DNA of 64,000 bases from CBDDFQ01 sp965227035 (GTDB lineage Bacteria; Pseudomonadota; Gammaproteobacteria; Burkholderiales; Burkholderiaceae_C). Within the stretch, counting starts at the first letter, position 1; every line of letters begins with the position of its first letter. The DNA is taken from positions 1,054,001 to 1,118,000 of the forward strand of contig OZ245724.1 of NCBI GenBank assembly GCA_965227035.1. The letters are read 5' to 3'. The notes beneath the pieces were generated by a model that did no database searches, was not told where the DNA came from, and was given only the letters and a program-made list of their open reading frames with translations. Position numbers and translations under genes: made by a program. Shown here in pieces: positions 8,350 to 14,723 of the stretch.

Positions 8350-8703
8350 TTAGTCGTCCAGGCCGAGCAGCTCGACGTCGAACTTCAGGGTCGCGTTAGG
8401 CGGAATCACGCCACCGGCGCCGCGAGCGCCGTAGCCCATTTCAGCGGGAATGATCAGGGTGCGCTTGCCACCGATCTTCATGCCGGCCACGCCTTCGTCC
8501 CATCCGCGAATGACCATGCCCGCACCCAGCGAGAACACGAACGGATCGCGGCGATCCACGCTGGAATCGAACTTGGTGCCCTGCACGCCATCGTTGTAGA
8601 GCCAGCCGGTGTAGTGAACCGTGACGTCTTGCCCGGCCTTGGCTTCAGGGCCTTCGCCGACAACGGTGTCTTCGTACTGGAGGCCGGATGGGTTGGTGTT
8701 CAT
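8350..8703 (-). CDS. FKBP-type peptidyl-prolyl cis-trans isomerase
   Basis: The product is 117 residues from the ATG at 8703, a minimal single-domain FKBP. Motifs include VTVHYTGWLYNDGVQGTKFD, the GMVIRGWDEGVAGMKIGGKR loop and the C-terminal PPNATLKFDVELLGLDD, which cover the drug- and proline-binding pocket. There is no signal peptide, so it should be cytosolic. It catalyses prolyl isomerisation. It stands alone between terminators on one side and the divergent VOC gene on the other, and its position beside grpE-dnaK-dnaJ fits a protein-folding role. Confidence 0.93.
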   Translation of the reverse strand: MNTNPSGLQYEDTVVGEGPEAKAGQDVTVHYTGWLYNDGVQGTKFDSSVDRRDPFVFSLGAGMVIRGWDEGVAGMKIGGKRTLIIPAEMGYGARGAGGVIPPNATLKFDVELLGLDD

Positions 8704-8888
8704 GAAAGGCTTTCTATTGATGTGCGATTGCAGTCGCGGTGAGTCTTGAGAATGTCGAACCAACCAACTGGGGTCGGTTTTGCAAAATTATAGTTTTGAT
8801 GCCGATAGGCTTTGCCTGACGAGTACCGCCTCGGGGTTTGAACGAACGCAAGGCATCCGCTACGATTTCGAGACACGGAGAGATTCGA

Positions 8889-9290
8889 ATGACCAAATCA
8901 CTATTCATCAGCCTTCCTGTTGCCGATCTTTCGAAATCGGTCGCCTTCTACAAAGCCATCGGCTTCACGCAGGACGCGAAGATGACCGAAGACAATTCCG
9001 CGCGAATGATCTGGAGCGATGCGATCAGCGTGATGCTGCTGACCCACGCGAAATGGCGCATGTTCACGCAGCGTCCGTTTCCCGCAGCCGGAACAGCCAG
9101 CGTCATGCTGTCGCTATCGCTGGATAGTCGCGATGCAGTGGATGCGATGAACGAATCTGCGCATGCTCATGGTGGGCAGAAAGATGTGAATCCGGTGGAA
9201 GACCATGGGTTCATGTATGGGCGCGATCTGGCAGATCCGGATGGGCATCTTTGGGGGGCGTTCTGGATGGAGGAGGGGAAGATGGGGTGA
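8889..9290 (+). CDS. VOC family protein (glyoxalase/bleomycin resistance-like)
   Basis: The product is 133 residues from the ATG at 8889, which follows CGGAGAG at suitable spacing. A longer frame from 8838 lacks support. The N-terminal ISLPVADLSKSVAFYKAIGF is the first beta-alpha-beta module of the vicinal-oxygen-chelate fold. The C-terminal MYGRDLADPDGHLWGAFWM is the usual second module of the PhnB/lactoylglutathione-lyase-like subgroup. The substrate is unknown. It is divergent from the FKBP gene with 185 bases between them. Confidence 0.85.
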   Translation: MTKSLFISLPVADLSKSVAFYKAIGFTQDAKMTEDNSARMIWSDAISVMLLTHAKWRMFTQRPFPAAGTASVMLSLSLDSRDAVDAMNESAHAHGGQKDVNPVEDHGFMYGRDLADPDGHLWGAFWMEEGKMG

Positions 9291-9361
9291 GGGGGGGTGC
9301 GGGTTGCGTAATTGCGACCTCTTATTTTTTCGCCAGCAACATACGCATTTAGGCATCACGC

Positions 9362-9859
9362 ATGAACATTCCAGTTTCCTTGCCTGAACTTTCAGAGCTT
9401 TTCAAACGCCTCGGCGCTAACGGTCCGGAAGAGTGGGCGAAGTCCCAAATCAACGAGGGTATTCCTCAGCTTCATCGTTATCTCTTTCTGCGCGAATGCT
9501 GGCGATTGATTCGATCAGACGATGAATCAGGTTGGATCGACAAGGAAATTTCCGCCGCAAAAGTCGATCCAGATGCGCCGTATGCGGGAATAGGTGCATC
9601 GCTCGAACGTTTGATCGCCGCCGGTGCGAACCGCGAAGACATCAACCAAATTGTGAGAGGCATGCAAGCGGAGTTGTTGGCGAACATCTGCTACATGCTC
9701 GATGACAACGGACTGGTAGAGCCTGAGATTCGTGGCGTCGGGTGGGGGCTGTTTCAAACGACTGAAGAGGGCGATCCGGTTGAATCAATCTCGGGTCTTC
9801 ATGAATCGGTGCTTGTGACCGATCCGACCGGGCGGGAGATGCGTCCGAAGAAGAGCTAA
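9362..9859 (+). CDS. Conserved-type hypothetical protein, possible immunity-like
   Basis: The product is 165 residues and soluble, with no signal peptide or membrane segment. It is acidic and helical, with LPELSELFKRLG, EGIPQLHRYLFLRECWRL and a C-terminal SVLVTDPTGREMRPKKS. No enzyme motif is visible. It is the first gene of the accessory block and the only one on the plus strand. The block context and its small, acidic, single-domain nature suggest a toxin-neutralising role, but this is inference from neighbourhood. Confidence 0.6.
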   Translation: MNIPVSLPELSELFKRLGANGPEEWAKSQINEGIPQLHRYLFLRECWRLIRSDDESGWIDKEISAAKVDPDAPYAGIGASLERLIAAGANREDINQIVRGMQAELLANICYMLDDNGLVEPEIRGVGWGLFQTTEEGDPVESISGLHESVLVTDPTGREMRPKKS

Positions 9860-9921
9860 TGGAGGGGTGGGATGAACACTTGATCGAGCTGCTTTTATCG
9901 GCCATGGTTCGACTGTGTAAG

Positions 9922-10329
9922 TCAGTCGAGGGGCGAATATGGGGCGAGGCGCCAAAGTCGTTCAGGGACGGGTTGAAACGCTGGCAAAGTCAGGTCGCCC
10001 CATGGGCTTGAAAGGAACGAGGACTCAGCCCATTCAGGTATCCAAATGGCAACTCGAAAATCAGAGAGGCTAGGTGGTGCTTTTTGACCCTCATACACAG
10101 CCTGTTCGCCATCGAGGCTGAGGAACGCGGGCTCCCAATAACCTAGATCGGTGACGGGATTGACGATGTAAGACGGATCCAGGTCTACGGTGTTGCCTTC
10201 GACAAAAAGCTCAAAAAGAGCGGCTGCTTGAAGATCCGCGTGAAGGTCATCCTGCATCTCTTCGCAACGCAGTTCGACGTCCTCGGGCGTCATGTGGCGA
10301 AGAAAACCTTTTGCTTGAAATTTCGACAC
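9922..10329 (-). CDS. Hypothetical protein, accessory block
   Basis: The product is 135 residues, acidic and soluble. It starts MSKFQAKGFLRHMTPEDVEL and contains a Trp/Phe-rich second half (WEPAFLSLDG, VAIWIPEWAESSFLSSPWGD). No recognised domain, signal peptide or transmembrane segment is visible. It is convergent with the preceding plus-strand gene and opens a run of genes that all lie on the minus strand up to 14649. The upstream 177-base spacer (10330-10506) contains no gene, only two weak traces of the block's repeat (10391-10412 and 10481-10496). Confidence 0.55.
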   Translation of the reverse strand: MSKFQAKGFLRHMTPEDVELRCEEMQDDLHADLQAAALFELFVEGNTVDLDPSYIVNPVTDLGYWEPAFLSLDGEQAVYEGQKAPPSLSDFRVAIWIPEWAESSFLSSPWGDLTLPAFQPVPERLWRLAPYSPLD

Positions 10330-10506
10330 CGCGCGGCGCCAGTCCTCGATCTCTTATTCAATGAATTTCGCTATCCGCGAACTGTCTAGTCGCGGGAGAT
10401 AGGCGCCAGTGACAGTTATCTGCATGTACGAAAATTTGCTTGTGCTCTATGGAAGTGTGCGATGCGTGGACTGACGTGGTGCGAAGCAGACATTCCAGGA
10501 CTGTCG

Positions 10507-10830
10507 CTAAGTGATTTTCCATGCACCGACCAGATGTGTTTCGTTCAGTTGAGCATAAGAGGTCGCGGCAGCCATTGCCACCAAAACATCGTCAGCGATA
10601 ACTGTCGACTTGGGATAGACAGCAAGCCAGTCATGGCTACGCACCTCGTCGCCCGCATCCCTCCAAGCCACCCAAACAGAAAACCGAAATCCGAAAGCGT
10701 TATCACGCCGCCGGATCAATTCTGCGACCACCGTGGCGTCATCGTTTGTCCGAGTGGCGACTACATCTGCCGAGGCTAGATAAGTACCTGCCGGAGCAAC
10801 TGGAAATAAGAAGCTATCGATGAGAGGCAC
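10507..10830 (-). CDS. Small hypothetical protein, accessory block
   Basis: The product is 107 residues, soluble, with no recognisable domain. It begins MPLIDSFLFPVAPAGTYLAS and contains VAELIRRRDNAFGFRFSVW and a C-terminal YAQLNETHLVGAWKIT. The start codon abuts repeat copy A (10828-10876), so the repeat would form its 5' leader. Frame length, codon use and the same orientation as its neighbours support a real gene. No function is assigned. Confidence 0.5.
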   Translation of the reverse strand: MPLIDSFLFPVAPAGTYLASADVVATRTNDDATVVAELIRRRDNAFGFRFSVWVAWRDAGDEVRSHDWLAVYPKSTVIADDVLVAMAAATSYAQLNETHLVGAWKIT

Positions 10831-10876
10831 GTTCTATTGTCAGATTCTGGCCATTAGCGCGATCGCATTCGAGGCT
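10828..10876. repeat. Accessory-block hairpin repeat, copy A
   Basis: The copy contains TTCTGGCCATTAGCG and a downstream CGAGGCTGC. It aligns with copy E (TTCTGGCCGTTAGCG ... CGAGGTTGC). It lies between the genes at 10507-10830 and 10902-11306. Confidence 0.6.
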
Positions 10877-10901
10877 GCTTCTGGCTCAAGGTGTATTTGC
10901 A

Positions 10902-11306
10902 TCACAAACGATTCAAGGTATTTGCGTCAGGTGCCGACCATGGGTCGTGACCGTCTACTGAATAGAATTCCATTTGCGACAACGCTTCATTTTGCTCAAG
11001 CAATACGGCAGCAGTTAATCCATTAGCAGAATCACGCCCCTGCATCGCAATGACCTCGGACTCGCCATCACCTTTTTTGTGCTTTTTGAAGAAAACGGTC
11101 GGACACGCGCCGCATCCGCAGCGGCCCACCACTTTCAAGTCCGCAATTTGATTTTGAAAAAAGACGGGAATTTCCGTAACTAGGCGATCCACAATCGCGC
11201 GCTCCCCTGCTGTTAAGTTCCGCTCTGGAACTTCAATGAAATAAGGGAATTCTGGAGGAGCGTGTGGCACAAGCAGGTGGTTTTCGTGTGACTTATCCCA
11301 TTCCAT
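10902..11306 (-). CDS. Hypothetical protein with Cys-rich GRCGCGACP motif
   Basis: The product is 134 residues from the ATG at 11306, chosen because AGAGGA lies five bases upstream. An in-frame ATG at 11327 has no such site. The central VVGRCGCGACPTVFFKKH holds three cysteines in a CxCxxC arrangement that could bind a metal. The N-terminal half (APPEFPYFIEVPERNLTAGE) is polar. It is soluble with no signal peptide. Its start lies inside the 3' end of the upstream gene, indicating translational coupling. I do not recognise a named family. Confidence 0.6.
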   Translation of the reverse strand: MEWDKSHENHLLVPHAPPEFPYFIEVPERNLTAGERAIVDRLVTEIPVFFQNQIADLKVVGRCGCGACPTVFFKKHKKGDGESEVIAMQGRDSANGLTAAVLLEQNEALSQMEFYSVDGHDPWSAPDANTLNRL

Positions 11307-11767
11307 GTCAATCCTCTTTGCGGCCACTTTTGGCGGATAGCAGCAATCGTATCGAAGTCAGCACGAAATTCGGCTGATGCCGCAATACTCCACACCTCAG
11401 GTTTTGGGAACAAGTCCCGGCACGCTTCGATGACGGTGTTGACATCGAGCGGGTCAAGATTTTTCTTTTTTGCTACGAACAGGAATTGAGTCTGAGATAG
11501 AAGAAAACGCCTCACAGGCATCTCCGTCAATTGCTCCGCAACAGCGCCCTCCATTTTGGCGCCTGGAGCCACCACAACGCAAAGCATTTGCTTTCGATCG
11601 CAATCGACAAGCGAACCAAGTTTCGCTGCCAATTCCGATACGCCTTCAGAAGAATTCGCGACCGCGAAGCTTCTGTCTGAGGGCACGTCTTCGGCACCAA
11701 CAGAGACTGTGTTGTTCGGCGTAAAAAGGAATGCAATCACTTGGAGGCTAGCAAATATTGAAGCCAT
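11213..11767 (-). CDS. Hypothetical protein with out-of-frame C-terminal overlap
   Basis: The product is 184 residues from the ATG at 11767, preceded by GAGGATGAC. Earlier ATGs at 11824 and 11803 lack a ribosome-binding site. The body (IFASLQVIAFLFTPNNTV, LCVVVAPGAKMEGAVAEQL, FLLSQTQFLFVAKKKN) looks like a compact alpha/beta protein. The last ~31 residues are an alternative-frame reading of the start of the next gene. A TGA in the next register sits exactly before that gene's ATG, so the native end was probably there and a one-base slip extended this frame. No family is recognised. Confidence 0.5.
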   Translation of the reverse strand: MASIFASLQVIAFLFTPNNTVSVGAEDVPSDRSFAVANSSEGVSELAAKLGSLVDCDRKQMLCVVVAPGAKMEGAVAEQLTEMPVRRFLLSQTQFLFVAKKKNLDPLDVNTVIEACRDLFPKPEVWSIAASAEFRADFDTIAAIRQKWPQRGLTWNGISHTKTTCLCHTLLQNSLISLKFQSGT

Positions 11768-11873
11768 GTCATCCTCAGTGTTCTTTATTTCAGTGCCGGT
11801 CATGGATCGATAAAGTGACCGCATTGGACTGCAGTAGGCTGAAGCCAGCCGTTTGAGTCTTGCGGATATGGCG

Positions 11874-12236
11874 TTAACGTTTCAGGAACTTCGAGATTTC
11901 GTCAAGAGTAGTAGACCACTCACTGATTGAATTTCCATCCTCATCAATCGTCTCGCGACGTCGCAACTCTTTAAAACACCCATTTGGGAAAAAGTGCTGC
12001 TGGATCAAACACTGCTCATCCTCGCGATAAAGCACCCAAGCGAATCGGGGGTCATGCACAAGGGCTACTGAGCTTGCTCCATCGACTAATCGTTGAAGCT
12101 CAACTTTCCAGTCTGGTGCCGGAGGAATTGACTCGTAGCACGAGAATCGTTCTACAAAATCTCCAACAATGATTTCACCGAATGTTTGAGCTTGCGGTGC
12201 ACCCTCCGTTGGCGGCAATTTTTTTATTGAAAACAT
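11874..12236 (-). CDS. Hypothetical protein, possible immunity protein
   Basis: The product is 120 residues, acidic, with GAGGATTCG directly before the ATG. It contains DFVERFSCYESIPPAPDWKV, a Val/Trp core (SVALVHDPRFAWVLYREDEQ) and the charged tail EWSTTLDEISKFLKR. There is no signal peptide or membrane segment. Its size, acidity and position in a run of same-strand cassette-like genes resemble SUKH/Imm-type immunity proteins, but no diagnostic motif was seen. Confidence 0.55.
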   Translation of the reverse strand: MFSIKKLPPTEGAPQAQTFGEIIVGDFVERFSCYESIPPAPDWKVELQRLVDGASSVALVHDPRFAWVLYREDEQCLIQQHFFPNGCFKELRRRETIDEDGNSISEWSTTLDEISKFLKR

Positions 12237-12263
12237 CGAATCCTCGTTCGAGTGAGTTGCATC

Positions 12264-12305
12264 GACCGGTTGAGGTCGCGGCCGATAGCTGTCATCGTAA
12301 CGGAG
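12264..12305. repeat. Accessory-block hairpin repeat, copy B
   Basis: The copy contains GCGGCCGATAGCTGTCATC then GTAACGGAG. It aligns base for base with copy D (TGGCCGATAGCCGCCATC, then CTAACGAG) at most positions. It lies between the genes at 11874-12236 and 12330-12761. Confidence 0.65.
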
Positions 12306-12329
12306 GCTCCTTGACGCCCAAGGCAGTTG

Positions 12330-12761
12330 CTAGCTATCTGCAGCCATATCGTATGGCTGAACACCGACGACCTTGGCCTTGCGTGCACGAAATCCGGCGC
12401 AAAACTCGTAGCAATGCTCCAGTTCGACACACAACAAATCCGTATCAATTGAGAGTTTTAGGGACGTCAGTACGTTCTGCTGATTGAACCCTTCCAACTG
12501 GACCTCGGAGACACCTTCAAACAAGAGATGAACGACCGAGTCATTCTCAAGCAGGTACTGACCTTCAGACATTTTCATGATCCAGGCCCGAATCCAAATT
12601 TCGAGTGTCGGCATCTCTGCTTCACTGGTGCCATGTGGGCTTCGATCCAGAACGATGCGGTGCACTTCCCCATCGTGAAAAGAAGGCCAGATGCCGAATT
12701 GAGAGAGCACCATTTGGTGTCCATCAATGAATTCGTATGCAGCAGCCAATTGATTGGTCAT
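12330..12761 (-). CDS. Imm50-like immunity protein
   Basis: The product is 143 residues. The N-terminal FGIWPSFHDGEVHRIVLDR is the hallmark segment of Imm50 immunity proteins, which accompany polymorphic toxins. The rest alternates beta strands and short loops (PTLEIWIRAWIM, VVHLLFEGVSEVQLEGFN, LCVELEHCYEFCAGFRARK), as in that fold. It is cytosolic. No cognate toxin gene lies beside it, so it would be an orphan immunity gene. It is flanked on both sides by copies (B and C) of the block's repeat. Confidence 0.72.
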   Translation of the reverse strand: MTNQLAAAYEFIDGHQMVLSQFGIWPSFHDGEVHRIVLDRSPHGTSEAEMPTLEIWIRAWIMKMSEGQYLLENDSVVHLLFEGVSEVQLEGFNQQNVLTSLKLSIDTDLLCVELEHCYEFCAGFRARKAKVVGVQPYDMAADS

Positions 12762-12806
12762 GTCGTTTTATTTAAGCGCAAAGAATCCGCGGCGGCCAGA
12801 TGATTT

Positions 12807-12846
12807 CAACGTCCGCCTATGGCCGATGAGAGACATGCTATCCGAG
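12807..12846. repeat. Accessory-block hairpin repeat, copy C
   Basis: The copy starts CAACGTCCGCCTATGGCCGA and ends ATGCTATCCGAG. It matches copy E at 29 of 40 aligned positions by eye. It lies between the genes at 12330-12761 and 12872-13243. The following GTCCGCTCTGGGTC (12846-12859) looks like part of a second, adjoining unit. Confidence 0.65.
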
Positions 12847-12871
12847 TCCGCTCTGGGTCAAAAGCAAGCGC

Positions 12872-13243
12872 CTAAAACGGCACTGCGAATGCTTCAATGC
12901 AGTCACCGCGTCGTTTGACTTGAATCGAATTTAGTGCCCCGGCGGCGCCATCGTTACCCGACCAATTAACGAATTGGTTGTTTTGCTTTGCCATGCGCTC
13001 GAACGTTGCCACTGACAACTTGCAATCGTTAAGGCCAATGGAAGAAACCCTGGCCAAGAAATGCATTTCTTGCTTTCGGGTCGCTATCCCAACGTACAAA
13101 TCATCAATGTGCATCGAGTTTTCTAGCAACTTGAAAAAGAGAACCGCAGTCGTGCTGAAAAACAATATCGCAAACAGCGACACCATCAATAGGTTCCGCT
13201 TCAACTTCTTCAACGACTGGCTGTCGACTCTTTTTTCCGTCAT
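12872..13243 (-). CDS. Single-pass membrane hypothetical protein
   Basis: The product is 123 residues. A basic N-terminus (KKLKRN) precedes one hydrophobic segment at ~19-40 (LLMVSLFAILFFSTTAVLFF), then a ~80-residue polar domain. This suggests an inner-membrane protein with a periplasmic C-terminus. The domain contains two cysteines (NDCKLSV and RGDCIEAF) that could pair. No family is recognised. The start codon lies nine bases from repeat D, so the repeat forms the leader. It may guard against a membrane- or periplasm-acting effector, but that is speculation from context. Confidence 0.55.
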   Translation of the reverse strand: MTEKRVDSQSLKKLKRNLLMVSLFAILFFSTTAVLFFKLLENSMHIDDLYVGIATRKQEMHFLARVSSIGLNDCKLSVATFERMAKQNNQFVNWSGNDGAAGALNSIQVKRRGDCIEAFAVPF

Positions 13244-13251
13244 GTTCCGCT

Positions 13252-13290
13252 AAACGTCCGTTCCTGGCCGATAGCCGCCATCCTAACGAG
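13252..13290. repeat. Accessory-block hairpin repeat, copy D
   Basis: The copy starts AAACGTCCGTTCCTGGCCGA and continues TAGCCGCCATCCTAACGAG. It lies immediately upstream of the start of the membrane protein gene 12872-13243. The palindromic tendency (GTCCG ... CGCCA) is degenerate. Confidence 0.65.
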
Positions 13291-13336
13291 AGATCGATAA
13301 AAGGCAATCATCGGTCTACCAGTAGAGAGGCAGTGT

Positions 13337-13354
13337 GTCAGGGGTGGCAGCATC
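13337..13354. repeat. Direct repeat flanking a lipoprotein gene, copy 1
   Basis: The sequence GTCAGGGGTGGCAGCATC recurs at 13918-13935 with one base changed (A to G at position 13). The two copies bracket the gene 13421-13894. Confidence 0.6.
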
Positions 13355-13420
13355 AGCCGTTTTGGCCGAAGTGGGGCAGCTGCACGCGGATATGCGAACT
13401 GTTTGGCTGTTTGATTCGAC

Positions 13421-13894
13421 TCAGTTCAACTTTTTGCCGGTCTCCATTTCTTCGAGCCAAACTTCTTGTTTTTCTGCAGAGAGAATGCCTTTGACGATGT
13501 AATGCTTGTCGGCGGCGAGTTGAACATTGAGTTCACGCTCGACTGAGTAGACGGTGGAGGAGTTGATGATCTCCTGGATCGGCGCGCCATATCCGATGCG
13601 CGCTTTCAATTTCAGCTTGACGATCTGATCTGCGGGAACATTTCGGCGAAAGTACAGCGGAGTAATTCCGAATCCTCGCCCGCGGTTGGCGCCCACCGAG
13701 TCGGTGTAGATGTTGTCTGTGAAGTTACCTGCATATTCCGCGAGGTAAAAAAAATGCGCTCTATTAGGCGTCTCTGAAAATCCGGAATCTTCTATGCGTG
13801 CTTTGGATCCTGCATAGTCTGGTGGAATTGGAGGGGCAGTCGCACATCCAAATAAAAGGCAGACAAGCGATAATGCAAAAATTCTTCGAAGCAT
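13421..13894 (-). CDS. Putative lipoprotein of unknown function
   Basis: The product is 157 residues. The N-terminus MLRRIFALSLVCLLFGC is a lipoprotein signal with lipobox LLFGC (Cys17). The residue after Cys is Ala, which favours outer-membrane sorting. The mature part is mostly polar and predicted beta-rich (YFRRNVPADQIVKLKLKAR, YIVKGILSAEKQEVWLEEME). No domain is recognised. It is bracketed by an 18-base direct repeat, suggesting that it moved or duplicates as a unit. Confidence 0.65.
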   Translation of the reverse strand: MLRRIFALSLVCLLFGCATAPPIPPDYAGSKARIEDSGFSETPNRAHFFYLAEYAGNFTDNIYTDSVGANRGRGFGITPLYFRRNVPADQIVKLKLKARIGYGAPIQEIINSSTVYSVERELNVQLAADKHYIVKGILSAEKQEVWLEEMETGKKLN

Positions 13895-13917
13895 AGAACC
13901 TCTAAATATTTATCGAA

Positions 13918-13935
13918 GTCAGGGGTGGCGGCATC
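13918..13935. repeat. Direct repeat flanking a lipoprotein gene, copy 2
   Basis: The sequence GTCAGGGGTGGCGGCATC matches 17 of 18 bases of the copy at 13337-13354. It sits 24 bases upstream of the lipoprotein start codon. Confidence 0.6.
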
Positions 13936-14187
13936 TCTTGTCTTTCGAGGCATTCTGACATTCAAGGCTTCAAAAATGAAAGAAAGATTTTGAATTTCCG
14001 AGAAGAATAAACCGCAGCCACTCCTATAAAAGCGCTCGCGTCATCTTTCAAACCCGCGGTGAACGTCTGCTTCTGGCCGTTAGCGGAAATGCTGTCCGAG
14101 GTTGCTGCGCGCCCAATCAGCCAGACATTATTCAAACTTGCATTCCGGATGCAGACATTCGTGAGGAATGCCGCCAAAGACCGAAGG
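13936..14187. other. Gene-free spacer in the accessory block
   Basis: Together with 13895-13935 this forms the longest gene-free stretch of the block, 293 bases. It contains repeat copy E at 14061-14100. An open frame read on the minus strand through this stretch and into the next gene has no ribosome-binding site and mirrors the repeat, so it was not called. Nothing else recognisable is present. Confidence 0.5.
14061..14100. repeat. Accessory-block hairpin repeat, copy E (best preserved)
   Basis: The copy starts GAACGTCTGCTTCTGGCCGT and continues TAGCGGAAATGCTGTCCGAG. It contains the partial inverted repeat TCTGCT/AGCGGA around TCTGGCCGTT. The palindrome AACGTCCGCT-N10-AGCGGACGTT, inferred from all copies, would be its intact form. 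Confidence 0.65.
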
Positions 14188-14649
14188 TCAAGCCGCCGTC
14201 TGCTGACCTGCCAGAGAAGCCAAGCGGTCAGCTTGCCACGCACGCTCGGGCTCAAACGATTCCTGGTCTGCGACTGCGCCGTAACCGCCTTGCCCATAGA
14301 CAGTCGCATATGCGGAGTACTCTGCCGCCTGCAAGGCTCTACCTGCCAACGCATTGGCGACTGCGTACGTTGCAGAAACCGCAGCATGGCCACACCCGTC
14401 GATCGACTTGGAGCCTGGGTGGTGAGTCGCAAGGCGAGCTGCCTCGGTGACAGAGAGCGTAAATGTTTCGTGGTCGATGGCTCCGGCGAGGTATTGGCCA
14501 AGAACTTCAAGGCAGCCGACGACGGCAGGCTCTTCTAGCATGTGCGCGACTCTCTGAGCGCACGCGAAACCAAGTTCGAGTCGAAGGCGCTCGTTTGACT
14601 CGGAGGCCAAATCAATTTGTCGAGCGATTTGTTCAAGCGCGTTGTTCAT
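14188..14649 (-). CDS. Putative immunity protein (Imm5-like helical)
   Basis: The product is 153 residues, soluble, almost entirely helical and Ala-rich. The segment SATYAVANALAGRALQAAEY and the following SAYATVYGQGG resemble the Ala-rich helical core of putative Imm5-like immunity proteins. There is no signal peptide. It is the last gene of the block, lying between repeat copies E and I. The family call is by general resemblance only. An unrelated helical-repeat protein is possible. Confidence 0.5.
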   Translation of the reverse strand: MNNALEQIARQIDLASESNERLRLELGFACAQRVAHMLEEPAVVGCLEVLGQYLAGAIDHETFTLSVTEAARLATHHPGSKSIDGCGHAAVSATYAVANALAGRALQAAEYSAYATVYGQGGYGAVADQESFEPERAWQADRLASLAGQQTAA

Positions 14650-14680
14650 TTATGACTCCACGCGGGATCACTACGATGAA

Positions 14681-14704
14681 AAGCGGACAACTCCGAACGT
14701 CCGC
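14681..14704. repeat. Accessory-block hairpin repeat, copy I
   Basis: AAGCGGACAACTCCGAACGTCCGC contains a perfect 6-bp inverted repeat, GCGGAC/GTCCGC, with a 10-base loop. It is the same inverted-repeat pair as the consensus inferred from the other copies. It lies at the right edge of the accessory block, just upstream of gene 14188-14649. Confidence 0.55.
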
Positions 14705-14723
14705 ATCCTCTGCCGCCCGCCGC

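Noticed and set aside
13962..14510. 182-codon minus-strand frame across repeat E and gene 14188-14649
   Set aside because: It is out of register with the better gene and is largely the translated repeat; no ribosome-binding site.
10828..14704. Repeats considered as integron attC sites
   Set aside because: The copies lack the RYYYAAC/GTTRRRY core pair and the bulged two-box structure, and no integrase gene is in the window.
9291..14723. Prophage or transposon origin of the accessory block
   Set aside because: No integrase, transposase, phage structural gene, tRNA junction or terminal inverted repeat was found at either edge.
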